DNA of 64,000 nt from Planosporangium mesophilum (GCF_016863255.1 NZ_BOON01000039.1:59991-123990); one strand, 5' to 3'. Shown: positions 34,405 through 43,998, counted from the stretch's first letter. A program made the numbers and translations. The notes: generated by a model not told the origin, from the sequence alone.

Positions 34405-36087
34405 TCAGTGCGGGAGTCTGTCCAGGAACGGGTTGCTGAAGACCCGGTGCGGGTCGTACCGGTCCAGCGTGGCGACCGCCGCGTCCCAGGAGGCGGGGAA
34501 GCCTGCGGGGATCGTGCCGCTCAGCACCTCCGGGTCTGACCAGGCGTCGTCGTCGGTGTAGGCCCACCCCTTGGACCACTCCACCCTGCTGGCGGCCGAC
34601 GAGCCGGCGAAGGTGGCGAAGATGAACCGCTCGAGCTCCCGGTAGAACCCGTCGGCGTACGGGGTGCCGGGCAGGGTGAGCACGTCCAGCCAGACCGCCA
34701 CGTCCCACTCCGGGTGGTCGCTGCGGGGGCTCAGGGCCGACAGCGCGGGCGCGACCGCGCCGGGCACGCCGACATGGCTCGGGTCGTCCAGTCCGGTCAC
34801 CCGGATCTCCACCGACCCGTTGACCGGGAACCGGCCCTGGGCCGCGTACGCGTCCAGGCGCTCGGAGTAGAACCGGGTGAACTCGTGCACCACGCGCTGG
34901 ATGTCCGCCCGGCTGGTGAGTACGGCGTACCCGTTGGCGTGCACCCGGAGCGTGGTCGGCTTGATGTACAGCAGCAGGTTCTTCGACGCGCCCCAGATGT
35001 CGGCCGACGCGGTGGCGGCCAGCCCGGTCACCGTCGCGTCGTACTGCGCCTGCCCGAAGACCGGGGCCAGCGCGTACTCGCCGGCGACGATCCGGCCCGC
35101 CAGCGCGGCGACCGGCGGCGGCACGTTGTCGGAGAAGGGGTAGTTGTACGGCCCCGTGACCGGGCGGCTGGCAGGCGGCAGGGCCGGGCTGACGCTCCAC
35201 ACCTTCAGCCAGGGTTTCGCGGTGAAAGCGAACCAGATCGCCTCGGCGCGGCCGGTCTCGGCCAGTACCCGGGCGAACGTGCGGCCGCCCGAGCCCGGTG
35301 CCGCGAACAGTTCGCCGGCCGGGATGTCGATCCGGCTCACGCAGCGGAGGTTGCTGTCGGCCCCGGCCCGCAGCACCACGTCGGTGACGAAGGCGCGGCC
35401 CAGGTGCGTGAGGAACGCGGCGCTGTCCGGGTCGGAGCGGGTGAAGGTACGCAGGGCGTACGCGCCCGCCGCGGCGTCCCACCCGACCGCGGTCAACTCG
35501 ACGATCAGGTTGCTCAGCGAGCCGTAGGTGGTACCCGGCCGGCGGGACTCGCCGTCCGCCGGGATCGCGGTGCCGTGCGCGTCGATCGCCAGCGCGCCAC
35601 CGACCGAGATGTCGCCGGGGGCGGGGGTGGCGACGAGCCCGTACCCGGCACGCTCCAGGTAGCCCAGCAGATCCTCCATCGACGCCCCGGTCTGGGCACG
35701 GGCGCCCGACGGGACCATCGAGACCGCGGTGAGATGCTCGGTGGTGTCGACCAGCAGCACGCGAGCCGGGGCGTCTGCTGTGATCGTCAGCGGTGACCAC
35801 CCGTGGCGGAACCCCTGCGCGCGCAGCCTGTACCCGTGAGCGTGAGCCCAGTTCGCGAGCGTCACCACGTCCCCGGGCGTACGCGGCGCGCACGTCCACA
35901 CGTCGTCGACGACCAGCTCGCCGGACCAGTTGCGGTACATCCGCTGGTAAAGGTCGATTCCGGCGGGAAAATCCGGCGGAGCCGGCGCTGCCGCGAATGC
36001 CGGGCGCACCCGTCCCACGAGCGTCCAGCCGAGCCCGGCCGCTGCTGAGGCCGTCAATAATCGCCGACGAGTTACTCGCTGCTCCAC
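34405..36087 (-). CDS. Tat-exported FAD-linked oxidase (cholesterol oxidase type II-like)
   Basis: 560 residues. Tat signal TRRRLLTASAAAGLGW at 6-21. A vanillyl-alcohol-oxidase-type FAD domain follows: PGDVVTLANWAHAHGYRLRAQGFRHGWSPL, where the His is a candidate for covalent FAD attachment, then VPSGARAQTGASMEDLLGYLE and GDISVGGALAIDAHGT. The C-terminal substrate domain ends in DPHRVFSNPFLDRLPH. Length and layout match covalent cholesterol oxidases of actinomycetes; other sterol or alcohol substrates are possible. GTG start with GGGAGA upstream. Confidence 0.8.
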   Translation of the reverse strand: MEQRVTRRRLLTASAAAGLGWTLVGRVRPAFAAAPAPPDFPAGIDLYQRMYRNWSGELVVDDVWTCAPRTPGDVVTLANWAHAHGYRLRAQGFRHGWSPLTITADAPARVLLVDTTEHLTAVSMVPSGARAQTGASMEDLLGYLERAGYGLVATPAPGDISVGGALAIDAHGTAIPADGESRRPGTTYGSLSNLIVELTAVGWDAAAGAYALRTFTRSDPDSAAFLTHLGRAFVTDVVLRAGADSNLRCVSRIDIPAGELFAAPGSGGRTFARVLAETGRAEAIWFAFTAKPWLKVWSVSPALPPASRPVTGPYNYPFSDNVPPPVAALAGRIVAGEYALAPVFGQAQYDATVTGLAATASADIWGASKNLLLYIKPTTLRVHANGYAVLTSRADIQRVVHEFTRFYSERLDAYAAQGRFPVNGSVEIRVTGLDDPSHVGVPGAVAPALSALSPRSDHPEWDVAVWLDVLTLPGTPYADGFYRELERFIFATFAGSSAASRVEWSKGWAYTDDDAWSDPEVLSGTIPAGFPASWDAAVATLDRYDPHRVFSNPFLDRLPH

Positions 36088-36323
36088 GACATCTCCCTTG
36101 ATCGGTGAACGCGTTGGCCGCTCGTTACCCGCCGTGGATCGATCGAAATCGGCGATTCAGTCGGCTGCGCGAAACGACAAGTGCCGAGAAAGATCGCTGA
36201 ATCGGTGCGGTACTGATCAGCTGGCCCGAAGCGGACTGAATGGGGTTCTTACCGGCGTAAGAGATCGCGGGCCATCCCACCGGTATCTCGGGATCAGCCC
36301 GGCCCGGTACCCGATGGCCGGAC

Positions 36324-37013
36324 CTAGTCGCGGAGGGCGGCCGCGAGCTGCTCGGTCGCGGGGGATCTGACCACCGGTGGCCGGTCGCTGAGCCGGTCGT
36401 ACAGCGCTTTCCAGGCCGCGGGGACCTCGCGGGTCGTCTTGTACGCGATCGTGACGGCCTGGCAGTCGCGGCACCCGGCCGCCACGCCGTCGGCGTCGAC
36501 ACCGAGCCCCCGGCACAGCGACACCGCCCGGGGCAGGTGGAAGGCCTGGCTGACCAGGAGCGCGCGGCGCACCCCGTACACGTCGCGGGCCCGCCGGCAG
36601 GTGTCGTAGCTGTCCAGGCCGTACCCGTCGGCCACGATCCGCCGCTGCGGCACACCCCGATCGGTCAGGTACCGGCTCATCGCGGTCACCTCGTCGCCGG
36701 AGTCGCCGTGCGCGTCGCCGGAGACCAGGACTGCCTTCGCGCGTCCGGTCCGGAAGAGTTCGACCGCGGTGTCGAGCCGGCCCCGCAGGAAGGCGTTCGG
36801 CTGGGTACCGCCGGGCTCCAGGCCGGTGCCGAACACGATCATCACGGGTACGTTCGTGTCGTCGCCCGGATCGTGGACGTGCCCCGCCGAGGTGAGGAGC
36901 AGCCAGGCGGCCGGCGCGAGGAGCAGCAGCGTCAGGCCCAGCGCGAGCGGTGCGAGCCGGCGCGGCCGCGCGAGCGGCGCCAGCCTTCGCAGCCGACGGC
37001 GCCACGGGCTCAT
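36324..37013 (-). CDS. DUF218 (SanA/YdcF-like) membrane protein, copy A
   Basis: 229 residues: a Arg-rich N-terminus, one membrane segment (APLALGLTLLLLAPAAWLLL), then an extracytoplasmic DUF218 fold with VMIVFGTGLEPGG, LVSGDAHGDSGDEVTAM, YGLDSYDTCRRARDVYGV and SQAFHLPRAVSLCRGLGV. SanA/YdcF-like proteins act at the cell envelope; biochemical role unproven. Highly similar in tandem to copy B, including sequence before the start codon. ATG MSPWRR chosen because copy B starts at the same point; an upstream in-frame ATG overlaps copy B's end. Confidence 0.82.
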   Translation of the reverse strand: MSPWRRRLRRLAPLARPRRLAPLALGLTLLLLAPAAWLLLTSAGHVHDPGDDTNVPVMIVFGTGLEPGGTQPNAFLRGRLDTAVELFRTGRAKAVLVSGDAHGDSGDEVTAMSRYLTDRGVPQRRIVADGYGLDSYDTCRRARDVYGVRRALLVSQAFHLPRAVSLCRGLGVDADGVAAGCRDCQAVTIAYKTTREVPAAWKALYDRLSDRPPVVRSPATEQLAAALRD

Positions 37014-37041
37014 CGCGTACCCCCGATCGTGATCAATACCG

Positions 37042-37704
37042 TCAGTCATGTAGCGCCGCCGTGATCTCCTGACTCGCAGGGGAGGAGGTGGCCGGTGGTC
37101 GGTTGCTGACCCGGTCGTACAGGGCCTTCCACGCCGCCGGGATCTCGCGGACCGCGTTGTACGCGAGCGTCCGGGTCCGGCAGCCCTCGCACCGTGCGGC
37201 CACGCCGTCGGCGTCGATGCCCATCCCTCGGCACAGCGACACCGCGCGGGGCAGGTGGAAGGCCTGGCTGACCAGGAGGGCCCGGCGCACCCCGTACACG
37301 TCGCGGGCCCGCCGGCAGGTGTCGTAGCTGTCCAGCCCGTACCCGTCGGCGACGATCCGCCGCTCCGGCACGCCGTGCTGGACCAGGTACCGGGTCATCA
37401 CGGCCACCTCGTCGCCGGACCCGCCGTGCGCGTCACCGGAGACCAGGACCGCCTTCGCCCGCCCGGCCCGGAACAGGTCGGTTGCGGTGTCGAGCCGGCC
37501 GCGCAGGAAGGGCATCGGCTGGGTGCCACCGGGGGCCAGTTGGGCGCCGAACACGACGACCACGGTCGCGTTCGTGTCGTCGCCCCTGTCGTGGACGTGC
37601 CCCGCCGAGGTGAGGAGCAGCCACGCGGTCGGCGCGACGAGCAGCAGTGCCGGGACCAGCGCGAGCGGCACCAGGCGACGCAGCCGACGGTGCCACGGGC
37701 TCAT
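37042..37704 (-). CDS. DUF218 (SanA/YdcF-like) membrane protein, copy B
   Basis: 220 residues, same layout as copy A: membrane segment VPLALVPALLLVAPTAWLLL, VVVVFGAQLAPGGTQPMPF, LVSGDAHGGSGDEVAVM, GYGLDSYDTCRRARDVYG and SQAFHLPRAVSLCRGMGI. Two CxxC pairs, one near RCEGCRT, differ slightly from copy A (GCRDC). The two copies share long identical stretches of DNA, so the duplication is likely fairly recent or maintained by gene conversion. GGGGGG lies before the ATG. Confidence 0.82.
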   Translation of the reverse strand: MSPWHRRLRRLVPLALVPALLLVAPTAWLLLTSAGHVHDRGDDTNATVVVVFGAQLAPGGTQPMPFLRGRLDTATDLFRAGRAKAVLVSGDAHGGSGDEVAVMTRYLVQHGVPERRIVADGYGLDSYDTCRRARDVYGVRRALLVSQAFHLPRAVSLCRGMGIDADGVAARCEGCRTRTLAYNAVREIPAAWKALYDRVSNRPPATSSPASQEITAALHD

Positions 37705-37738
37705 CGCGTACCCCCCGATCGTGATCGGATCCGTGTGG

Positions 37739-37783
37739 CGCGCACGCTAGCAGGGCCGCGCACGCTAGCGGGGTCGCGCACGC
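37739..37783. repeat. 18-bp tandem repeats upstream of DUF218 copy B
   Basis: Two and a half copies of CGCGCACGCTAGCRGGGY (37739-37756, 37757-37774, 37775-37783) between the DUF218 and dnaG genes, in the divergent promoter region. Too few and without spacers to be CRISPR; could be a protein-binding repeat or slippage. Confidence 0.75.
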
Positions 37784-37858
37784 CCGACACCCGACCACGG
37801 ACCGGCGCTCGTGGCCGCGAGGCGTTCAGGCAGGATGTACGGGGAGGTGAGGTGGGCG

Positions 37859-39727
37859 TTGGCAGGGCGGATTCGGGACGAGGACATCGCGTTGGTGCGC
37901 GAGCGGACCTCCATCGTCGATGTGATCTCCGATCACGTGACACTGAAACCGGCCGGAGGCGGCAATCTCAAGGGGTTGTGCCCCTTTCATGATGAAAAGT
38001 CGCCCTCGTTCAACGTGACCCCGACTCGGGGCTTCTACCACTGCTTCGGCTGCGGCGCCGGTGGCGACGCGATCAACTTCGTGATGGAGATCGACCACCT
38101 CACGTTCGCCGAGGCGATCGAGCGGCTCGCCGGTCGGGCCGGCGTCCAACTGCGGTACGAGGAGGCCGGGCCGGCACCGGTCCGCCAGACCGGGCAGCGG
38201 CAGCGCCTGATCGCCGCCCACGCCGAGGCCGCCGCCTTCTACGCCGACCAGTTGGGCACGCCCGGGGCCCGGCGGGCCCGCGAGTTCCTGGCCCAGCGCG
38301 GATTCGACCGGGCCGCCGCCGAGCGGTACGGCTGCGGATTCGCTCCGGACGCCTGGGACCTGCTCACCAAGCACCTGCGCCAGAAGGGCTTCACCGGGCA
38401 GGAACTGATCACGGCCGGGCTCGCGCGGGAAGCCCGGTCCGGCAGTCTGATCGACCGGTTCCGCCGCCGGCTGCTGTGGCCGATCAAGGAGATCTCCGGT
38501 GACGTCATCGGGTTCGGCGCGCGCAAGCTGTTCGACGATGACGACGGGCCGAAGTACCTCAACACCCCCGAGACGCCGATCTACAAGAAGTCCCATGTCC
38601 TGTACGGGATCGACCTGGCCAAGCGGGAGATCGCCAAGCAGGGCCGGGCGGTGATCGTCGAGGGGTACACGGACGTGATGTCCTGCCACCTAGCGGGCAT
38701 ACCGACCGCCGTCGCCACCTGCGGCACCGCCTTCGGTGGCGACCACATCGGGGTGCTGCGCCGCCTGCTGCTGGACACCGACGCGTACAACGGGGAGATC
38801 ATCTTTACCTTTGACGGCGACGCGGCGGGCCAGAAGGCGGCGCTGCGGGCGTTCGAGGACGACCAGCGCTTCGTGGCGCAGACGTTCATCGCGGTCAGCC
38901 CGGACAACATGGACCCCAACGAACTGCGGCTGGCAAAGGGCGATGTCGCGGTACGCGATCTCGTGGCGCGCCGGGAGCCGCTGCTGGCGTTCGCGCTCCG
39001 GTCCGTACTCTCGCGTTTCGATCTTGACACCGCCGAGGGGCGGGTCGCGGCACTTCGGGCGACCGCCCCGCTGGTGGCGAAGATCAAGGATCGGGCGCTG
39101 CAGCCCGAGTACACCCGCAAGCTGGCCGGCGATCTCGGCATGGAGATGGAGACGGTACAGCGGTTCGTCGCCCACGCGGCCAAGGGCACCGGGGGAGGGG
39201 GCCCGGCCGGTCCGGCGCCCGCCGCGCGTCGGGTCGCGAGCGAGCCGGAGATCGACAGCCCGATGCGCAAGGTCGAGCGGGAGGCGCTGAAGCTGGCGCT
39301 GCAGACCCCGGCCCTCGCCGGGCCGATGTTCGACGAGGTCGACGAGGGTGCCTACGCGCATCCGCTACACACCGCGGTACGCGCGGCCATCGCCGAGGCG
39401 GGCGGGGCCGCCACCGCGTCGGCCGGGGTGAGCTGGGTCGAGCAGGTCCGTGACTGCTGTGCCGACCTGGCCGGCAAGGCCCTGGTGGCGGAGTTGGCCG
39501 TGGAGCCGCTGCACCTGGCGGCCGAGCCCGACCCGCGGTACGTCACCATCACGCTCGCCCGGCTGCAGCTACCCTCGGTGACCCGCCGGATCGCCGATCT
39601 CAAGTCCAAGCTCCAGCGACTCAACCCGGTGGCCAACCCCGACGAGCACCTGCGGCTCTTCGGTGAGCTGGTGTCGCTGGAGCAGCACGCGCGTGCCCTG
39701 CGTAACCAGGCGGCGGGAGGTCTCTAG
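37859..39727 (+). CDS. dnaG: DNA primase DnaG
   Basis: 622 residues from TTG 37859 (AGGTGG just upstream); GTG 37847 is an alternative. Zinc finger CPFHDEKSPSF...CFGCG, TOPRIM domain with VEGYTDVM and FDGDAAG, and a C-terminal helical DnaB-binding domain. Synthesises RNA primers at the replication fork. The TTG choice follows the family opening AGRIRDEDIALVRERTSIV. Confidence 0.96.
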   Translation: MAGRIRDEDIALVRERTSIVDVISDHVTLKPAGGGNLKGLCPFHDEKSPSFNVTPTRGFYHCFGCGAGGDAINFVMEIDHLTFAEAIERLAGRAGVQLRYEEAGPAPVRQTGQRQRLIAAHAEAAAFYADQLGTPGARRAREFLAQRGFDRAAAERYGCGFAPDAWDLLTKHLRQKGFTGQELITAGLAREARSGSLIDRFRRRLLWPIKEISGDVIGFGARKLFDDDDGPKYLNTPETPIYKKSHVLYGIDLAKREIAKQGRAVIVEGYTDVMSCHLAGIPTAVATCGTAFGGDHIGVLRRLLLDTDAYNGEIIFTFDGDAAGQKAALRAFEDDQRFVAQTFIAVSPDNMDPNELRLAKGDVAVRDLVARREPLLAFALRSVLSRFDLDTAEGRVAALRATAPLVAKIKDRALQPEYTRKLAGDLGMEMETVQRFVAHAAKGTGGGGPAGPAPAARRVASEPEIDSPMRKVEREALKLALQTPALAGPMFDEVDEGAYAHPLHTAVRAAIAEAGGAATASAGVSWVEQVRDCCADLAGKALVAELAVEPLHLAAEPDPRYVTITLARLQLPSVTRRIADLKSKLQRLNPVANPDEHLRLFGELVSLEQHARALRNQAAGGL

Positions 39728-40255
39728 GTGTTGTCCCTGTTTCGGCGCCGGAGGTTGCCGGCCGATCGGCGCCCGCCACTCGGTCCGGAGGAGCGCATCG
39801 TCGCGTGGGCAACTGCGGCCGGCGACGAGGTGGTGGTGCTGACGAACCACGGGATCTGGCTGCCCGGCGTCCAGGCGCGGCTGGGCTGGCACGAGATCCA
39901 CAAGGCCACCTGGTCCGGGCGCCAACTCGCGCTGGTCGCCTCGCGGGAGGTTCTTTCGGCGAGTGACTACGCGGTGATGGAGGACGAGCCGGCGACGGTG
40001 CACACCCTGCTCGAGCCGGGCGACGTGCCGGCGCAGGTGCGCAGCCGGGTGACGAAGTCGATCGCGTACACCCAGCACCACCCGGTATCCGGTGGCGGGG
40101 TGTGGGTGGTCGCCCGGCGGGTGCCCGGTGTGGACGGGCTACGGTGGACGGTCCGCTACGACTCCGGCGTCGACCGGGGCTCCGAGGAGGTGCGGTCGGC
40201 AACCGCCGACCTGGTCGAGTACGGCAGGTCCAGCGTGGAGAGTGGTCCTCCGTAA
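39728..40255 (+). CDS. Conserved small protein downstream of dnaG
   Basis: 175 residues, soluble, starting MLSLFRRRRLPADRRPPLGPEE with GGGAGGT upstream of GTG. Strands such as DEVVVLTNHGIWL, RQLALVASREVL and GGVWVVARRVPG suggest a compact beta-rich fold. I recognise no family with known function; it follows dnaG directly (no gap), a position often occupied by a conserved actinobacterial hypothetical gene. Confidence 0.7.
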   Translation: MLSLFRRRRLPADRRPPLGPEERIVAWATAAGDEVVVLTNHGIWLPGVQARLGWHEIHKATWSGRQLALVASREVLSASDYAVMEDEPATVHTLLEPGDVPAQVRSRVTKSIAYTQHHPVSGGGVWVVARRVPGVDGLRWTVRYDSGVDRGSEEVRSATADLVEYGRSSVESGPP

Positions 40256-40285
40256 ATCGCTGGCGGACCTGTCGTACCCCCGGGT

Positions 40286-40291
40286 TAGGGT
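40286..40291 (+). promoter_or_regulatory. Leaderless-type -10 box of ABC ATPase
   Basis: TAGGGT, 7 nt, then GTG 40299; the 43-nt gap has no ribosome site. Confidence 0.55.
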
Positions 40292-40298
40292 CCTCGAC

Positions 40299-41231
<933 letters not shown>

Positions 41232-41232
41232 G

Positions 41233-41997
41233 ATGGCACATCCCACGTACGCGGTCTTCGAACACCAGCTGGTCAGCTACCGGCGGGTCTGGCGCGGCAG
41301 CGTGCTCAGCTCCTTCCTGCTGCCGGTGCTGTTCCTGCTCGCCATGGGGCTGACCGTCGGTGGCTACGTCGACCGCGGCGGCGGGCTCGGCGTGCGCTAC
41401 CTGGACTTCATCGCACCGGGACTGCTCGCCTCCACCGCGCTGCAGGTCGCCGCGGGGGAGGCGACCTGGCCGGTGCACGCCGGCTTCGTGTGGCACCGGA
41501 TGTACCACGGCATGCGGGCCACCCCGGTCCGTATCCCCGACATGGTGCGTGGGCACATCATGTACATCCTGCTGCGGGTGGCGTTGTCCGCGGTCGGCTT
41601 CCTGGTCGTGATGGCGCTCTTCGGGGCGGTTCACTCGGCCTGGGCGCCCGCGGCGTTGCCGGTCGCGGTGCTGGTCGGCCTCGCCACCGCGGCGCCGATC
41701 TTCGCGTACTCCGCCACGATCTCCACCGACGGGATGTTCGCGGTGCTGTTCCGGTTCGCGGTCGTCCCGATGACGCTCTTCGCGGGCGTGTTCTTCCCGG
41801 TCGACTCGCTGCCGCTCGCGGCCCGGGCGCTCGCCTACGTCTCGCCGCTGTGGCACGGCGTGGAGTTGACGCGCGCGGCCACCCTCGGCACGCCGACCGC
41901 CTGGGGAGGGTGGGCGCACGTGAGCTTCCTGGTGATGTGGAGCGTGGCCGGTTACCTGCTCGCGGTTCACCGCTTCAGCCGCCGGCTGGCGGACTGA
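41233..41997 (+). CDS. ABC exporter permease 1 (NodJ/DrrB-like)
   Basis: 254 residues, six membrane segments of the ABC-2 family; contains FLLPVLFLLAMGLTVGGYVDRG, FIAPGLLASTALQVAAGEATWP and FFPVDSLPLAARALAYVSPLWHGVEL. One of two related permeases in the same run. Confidence 0.87.
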   Translation: MAHPTYAVFEHQLVSYRRVWRGSVLSSFLLPVLFLLAMGLTVGGYVDRGGGLGVRYLDFIAPGLLASTALQVAAGEATWPVHAGFVWHRMYHGMRATPVRIPDMVRGHIMYILLRVALSAVGFLVVMALFGAVHSAWAPAALPVAVLVGLATAAPIFAYSATISTDGMFAVLFRFAVVPMTLFAGVFFPVDSLPLAARALAYVSPLWHGVELTRAATLGTPTAWGGWAHVSFLVMWSVAGYLLAVHRFSRRLAD

Positions 41998-42011
41998 CGG
42001 AAGGAAGACCG

Positions 42012-42827
42012 ATGGTCACCCTCGTGCTGCCGCGCCTGGCGGCCCGCGCCGAGCAACGGTTCCAGCGCGCGGCCGCGGTCACCGGCCGCAACGTCACGGC
42101 CGCCCGCCACTTCGGGTACTGGTGGGTCCTCGTCTCCGGCTTCTTCGAGCCGGTGCTGTACCTACTCTCGATCGGCGTCGGCGTCGGTGCGCTGATCAAG
42201 AGCTTCACGCTGCCGGACGGGCGTGTCATCCCGTACGCGGCCTTCGTGGCGCCGGCGATGCTGGCCGCCTCGGCCATGAACGGCGCGCTGGCCGAGACCA
42301 CGATGAACTTCTTCGGGAAGATGAAGTACCTGCGGCTCTACGACGGGGTGCTGGCCACGCCCGTCAAGCCGTTCGAGATCGCCCTGGGTGAGCTGATGTG
42401 GGCCCTCGTTCGTGGCTCGATCTACTCGGTCGCGTTTCTGGGGCTGATGGTCGCGATGGGGCTGACGTCGGCCGGGTGGGCGCTCGTCGCCCTACCGGCG
42501 ACCGTGATCGTCGGCCTCGCCTTCGGTGGCATGGGCATGGCGATCGCCACGTACGTGCGGAGCTGGCAGGACTTCGACTACATCATGGTGGTGCAGTTCG
42601 CGCTGTTCCTGTTCTCCGGAACGTTCGCGCCGGCCGGCTCGTACCCGTTGGTCATGCAGATCGTGGTGCAGCTCACGCCGCTCTACCACGGGGTGGAGTT
42701 GCTGCGCGGCCTCACCACCGGCGTGCTCGGATGGGGGCTGCTCGGCCACACCGCGTACCTGATCGCGTTCGCGTCGATCGGGTTGGCGATCGCCAGCCGG
42801 CGGATGGCCGTCCTGTTGTACAAGTGA
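42012..42827 (+). CDS. ABC exporter permease 2 (NodJ/DrrB-like)
   Basis: 271 residues, six membrane segments, with GFFEPVLYLLSIGVGVGALI, FVAPAMLAASAMNGALAETTMNFF and FAPAGSYPLVMQIVVQLTPLYHGVELLRG. GGAAG precedes the ATG 14 nt after permease 1. The pair is likely a heterodimer. Ends in a bidirectional terminator. Confidence 0.87.
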   Translation: MVTLVLPRLAARAEQRFQRAAAVTGRNVTAARHFGYWWVLVSGFFEPVLYLLSIGVGVGALIKSFTLPDGRVIPYAAFVAPAMLAASAMNGALAETTMNFFGKMKYLRLYDGVLATPVKPFEIALGELMWALVRGSIYSVAFLGLMVAMGLTSAGWALVALPATVIVGLAFGGMGMAIATYVRSWQDFDYIMVVQFALFLFSGTFAPAGSYPLVMQIVVQLTPLYHGVELLRGLTTGVLGWGLLGHTAYLIAFASIGLAIASRRMAVLLYK

Positions 42828-42830
42828 CGC

Positions 42831-42865
42831 TTGCGGGCGGCCCCGCGTCGCGAGGCCGCCCGCAA
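42831..42865. terminator. Bidirectional 12-bp hairpin
   Basis: Arms 42831-42842 and 42854-42865, 11-nt loop, between convergent permease 2 and the YtxH-like gene. Confidence 0.7.
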
Positions 42866-42878
42866 AGACCTGTGAGCG

Positions 42879-43289
42879 TCAGTGACGGCTCGTCGTGCCG
42901 GTGGCGCCGCCGGTCGTCGTCGTGCCCGCAGCGCCGGTCGTCGTCGTGCCCGCAACACCGGTCGGACCGGTCGGGCGGGTCGTCCCGCTCGTGGCCAACG
43001 GTTGGGTGCGTTCGGTGCCCGGCTCGGTGTCCATCGCATTGAGCAGACGCTCGCCGACCTTGGTCTCGGCGATCTTGCTGTTGCTCAGCTTGTCGGTCAT
43101 CATCTCTTTGCCGCCAGAAACAATCTTGTTCGCCTGTTCCTGGACGACCCCGGCAGCCTCCTGGACAGTCGGGTTCTCCCGTACCTTGCGGGCGGCCTGG
43201 ACCAGTTCCTCGTACTTCTCCCGGCCTGCCCTGGTACCGAGCACGAACCCGGCGCCGAGGCCCGCGAGGAACATCAGCTTGCCGCGCAT
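42879..43289 (-). CDS. YtxH-like protein with repetitive Thr/Gly tail
   Basis: 136 residues. N-terminal membrane segment MRGKLMFLAGLGAGFVLGTRAG, a helix (REKYEELVQAARKVRENPTVQEA...) as in YtxH/DUF883-type stress-associated proteins, then a tail rich in Thr, Gly and Ala (GVAGTTTTGAAGTTTTGGAT...). The tail is encoded by tandem imperfect DNA repeats. GGAGGT lies 5 nt before the ATG. Confidence 0.75.
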   Translation of the reverse strand: MRGKLMFLAGLGAGFVLGTRAGREKYEELVQAARKVRENPTVQEAAGVVQEQANKIVSGGKEMMTDKLSNSKIAETKVGERLLNAMDTEPGTERTQPLATSGTTRPTGPTGVAGTTTTGAAGTTTTGGATGTTSRH

Positions 43290-43410
43290 AAGCGACCTCC
43301 TTCTTCTACGCGAAGCACGTGTCGGGTCCGCGTCTGGACCGCTAGCGCCTACCTGCGTGTGCCCTCCCCGTACCCGTCTCCTCGTGTCTCTACACGTAGG
43401 GATGGAGCCG

Positions 43411-43440
43411 AAGGAGGATTGCTCCTTTTGTCCTTTTTTT
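43411..43440 (+). terminator. Orphan intrinsic terminator (AAGGAG/CTCCTT + T tract)
   Basis: AAGGAG-GATTG-CTCCTT followed by a long T-rich tract reaching about 43440. Strong T tracts are rare in this window. No plus-strand gene lies upstream before the divergent YtxH-like start, so the transcript it would end is unknown. Confidence 0.45.
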
Positions 43441-43504
43441 GGCTGTGTCCACGATCTCTCGGCGTGTTTGACAACCCGGTAGCGCACGGAGGGGGATGGT
43501 TGTG

Positions 43505-43510
43505 TACTCT
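43505..43510 (+). promoter_or_regulatory. Possible tRNA-Asn -10 box
   Basis: TACTCT 32 nt before the tRNA; the -35 region is weak, a TTGACA further upstream is too distant. Confidence 0.3.
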
Positions 43511-43542
43511 TGTCGCGTCGCACTCGCAAGGTCGACATACGG

Positions 43543-43615
43543 TCCCCCATAGCTCAATTGGCAGAGCAGCCGGCTGTTAACCGGCAGGTTTTTGGTTCGA
43601 GTCCAAATGGGGGAG
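43543..43615 (+). tRNA. tRNA-Asn (GTT)
   Basis: 73 nt cloverleaf: acceptor TCCCCCA/TGGGGGA, D-arm TAGCTCAATTGGCAGAGC, anticodon stem GCCGG/CCGGC with loop CTGTTAA (anticodon GTT), T-arm GGTTCGAGTCC, discriminator G. The 3' CCA is not encoded. Confidence 0.95.
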
Positions 43616-43625
43616 CAAACGTCCG

Positions 43626-43650
43626 ACGCCCGCCAGGCTATGGCGGGCGT
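43626..43650 (+). terminator. Terminator after tRNA-Asn
   Basis: 10-bp GC-rich stem (43626-43635 with 43641-43650), 5-nt loop, followed by TTGTGCTTG. Ends the tRNA-Asn transcript. The 193 nt up to tRNA-Met show nothing I can support. Confidence 0.7.
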
Positions 43651-43843
43651 TTGTGCTTGTAATGGCCTTGTGGACGGGTGGTTTTGAGGGCTTGCGGCAG
43701 CGAGCTGACGGGCTCGTGGCTCGCGCTTGGAAGGCTTGCCGTCCGCGCCTGGAGACGGACGATCGACGCCCGGCGGGCGTGCGGTCGGGGCCCGCGCGGC
43801 GGGTACGCCAACGCTGGGTACGGCTGGGTAAGCTGAGCGCGCC

Positions 43844-43917
43844 GGGGCGGTAGCTCAGCCGGTTAGAGCAGAGGACTCATAATCCTCCGGTCGTGGGTTC
43901 GAGTCCCACCCGCCCCA
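43844..43917 (+). tRNA. tRNA-Met (CAT, elongator type)
   Basis: 74 nt: acceptor GGGGCGG/CCGCCCC, D-arm TAGCTCAGCCGGTTAGAGC, anticodon stem GAGGA/TCCTC with loop CTCATAA (anticodon CAT), T-arm GGGTTCGAGTCCC, discriminator A, no encoded CCA. tRNA-Ile2 with modified C is the alternative; initiator is unlikely (fully paired acceptor). Confidence 0.88.
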
Positions 43918-43985
43918 CGCTTCGCGAACCCCGACTCGTCCGACGCGCGGCTGCCGACGGCGCAGCCGGCTCGGCGCATTTCAAT

Positions 43986-43991
43986 TACGAT
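43986..43991 (+). promoter_or_regulatory. Leaderless-type -10 box of Uma2 gene
   Basis: TACGAT, 7 nt, then ATG 43999; no ribosome site. Confidence 0.5.
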
Positions 43992-43998
43992 CGACCGT

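Noticed and set aside
37739..37783. Tandem repeats as a CRISPR
   Set aside because: Direct tandem 18-mers with no spacers and no cas genes.
43653..43853. 66-codon frame between the two tRNA genes
   Set aside because: Arg-rich, no ribosome site, and runs into tRNA-Met.
43844..43917. Initiator tRNA-fMet
   Set aside because: The acceptor stem is fully paired at position 1-72, whereas initiators have a mismatch; called elongator Met (or Ile2).
43543..43917. tRNA-based integration site of an element
   Set aside because: No integrase or duplicated tRNA 3' end nearby; the accessory zone lies 14 kb away.
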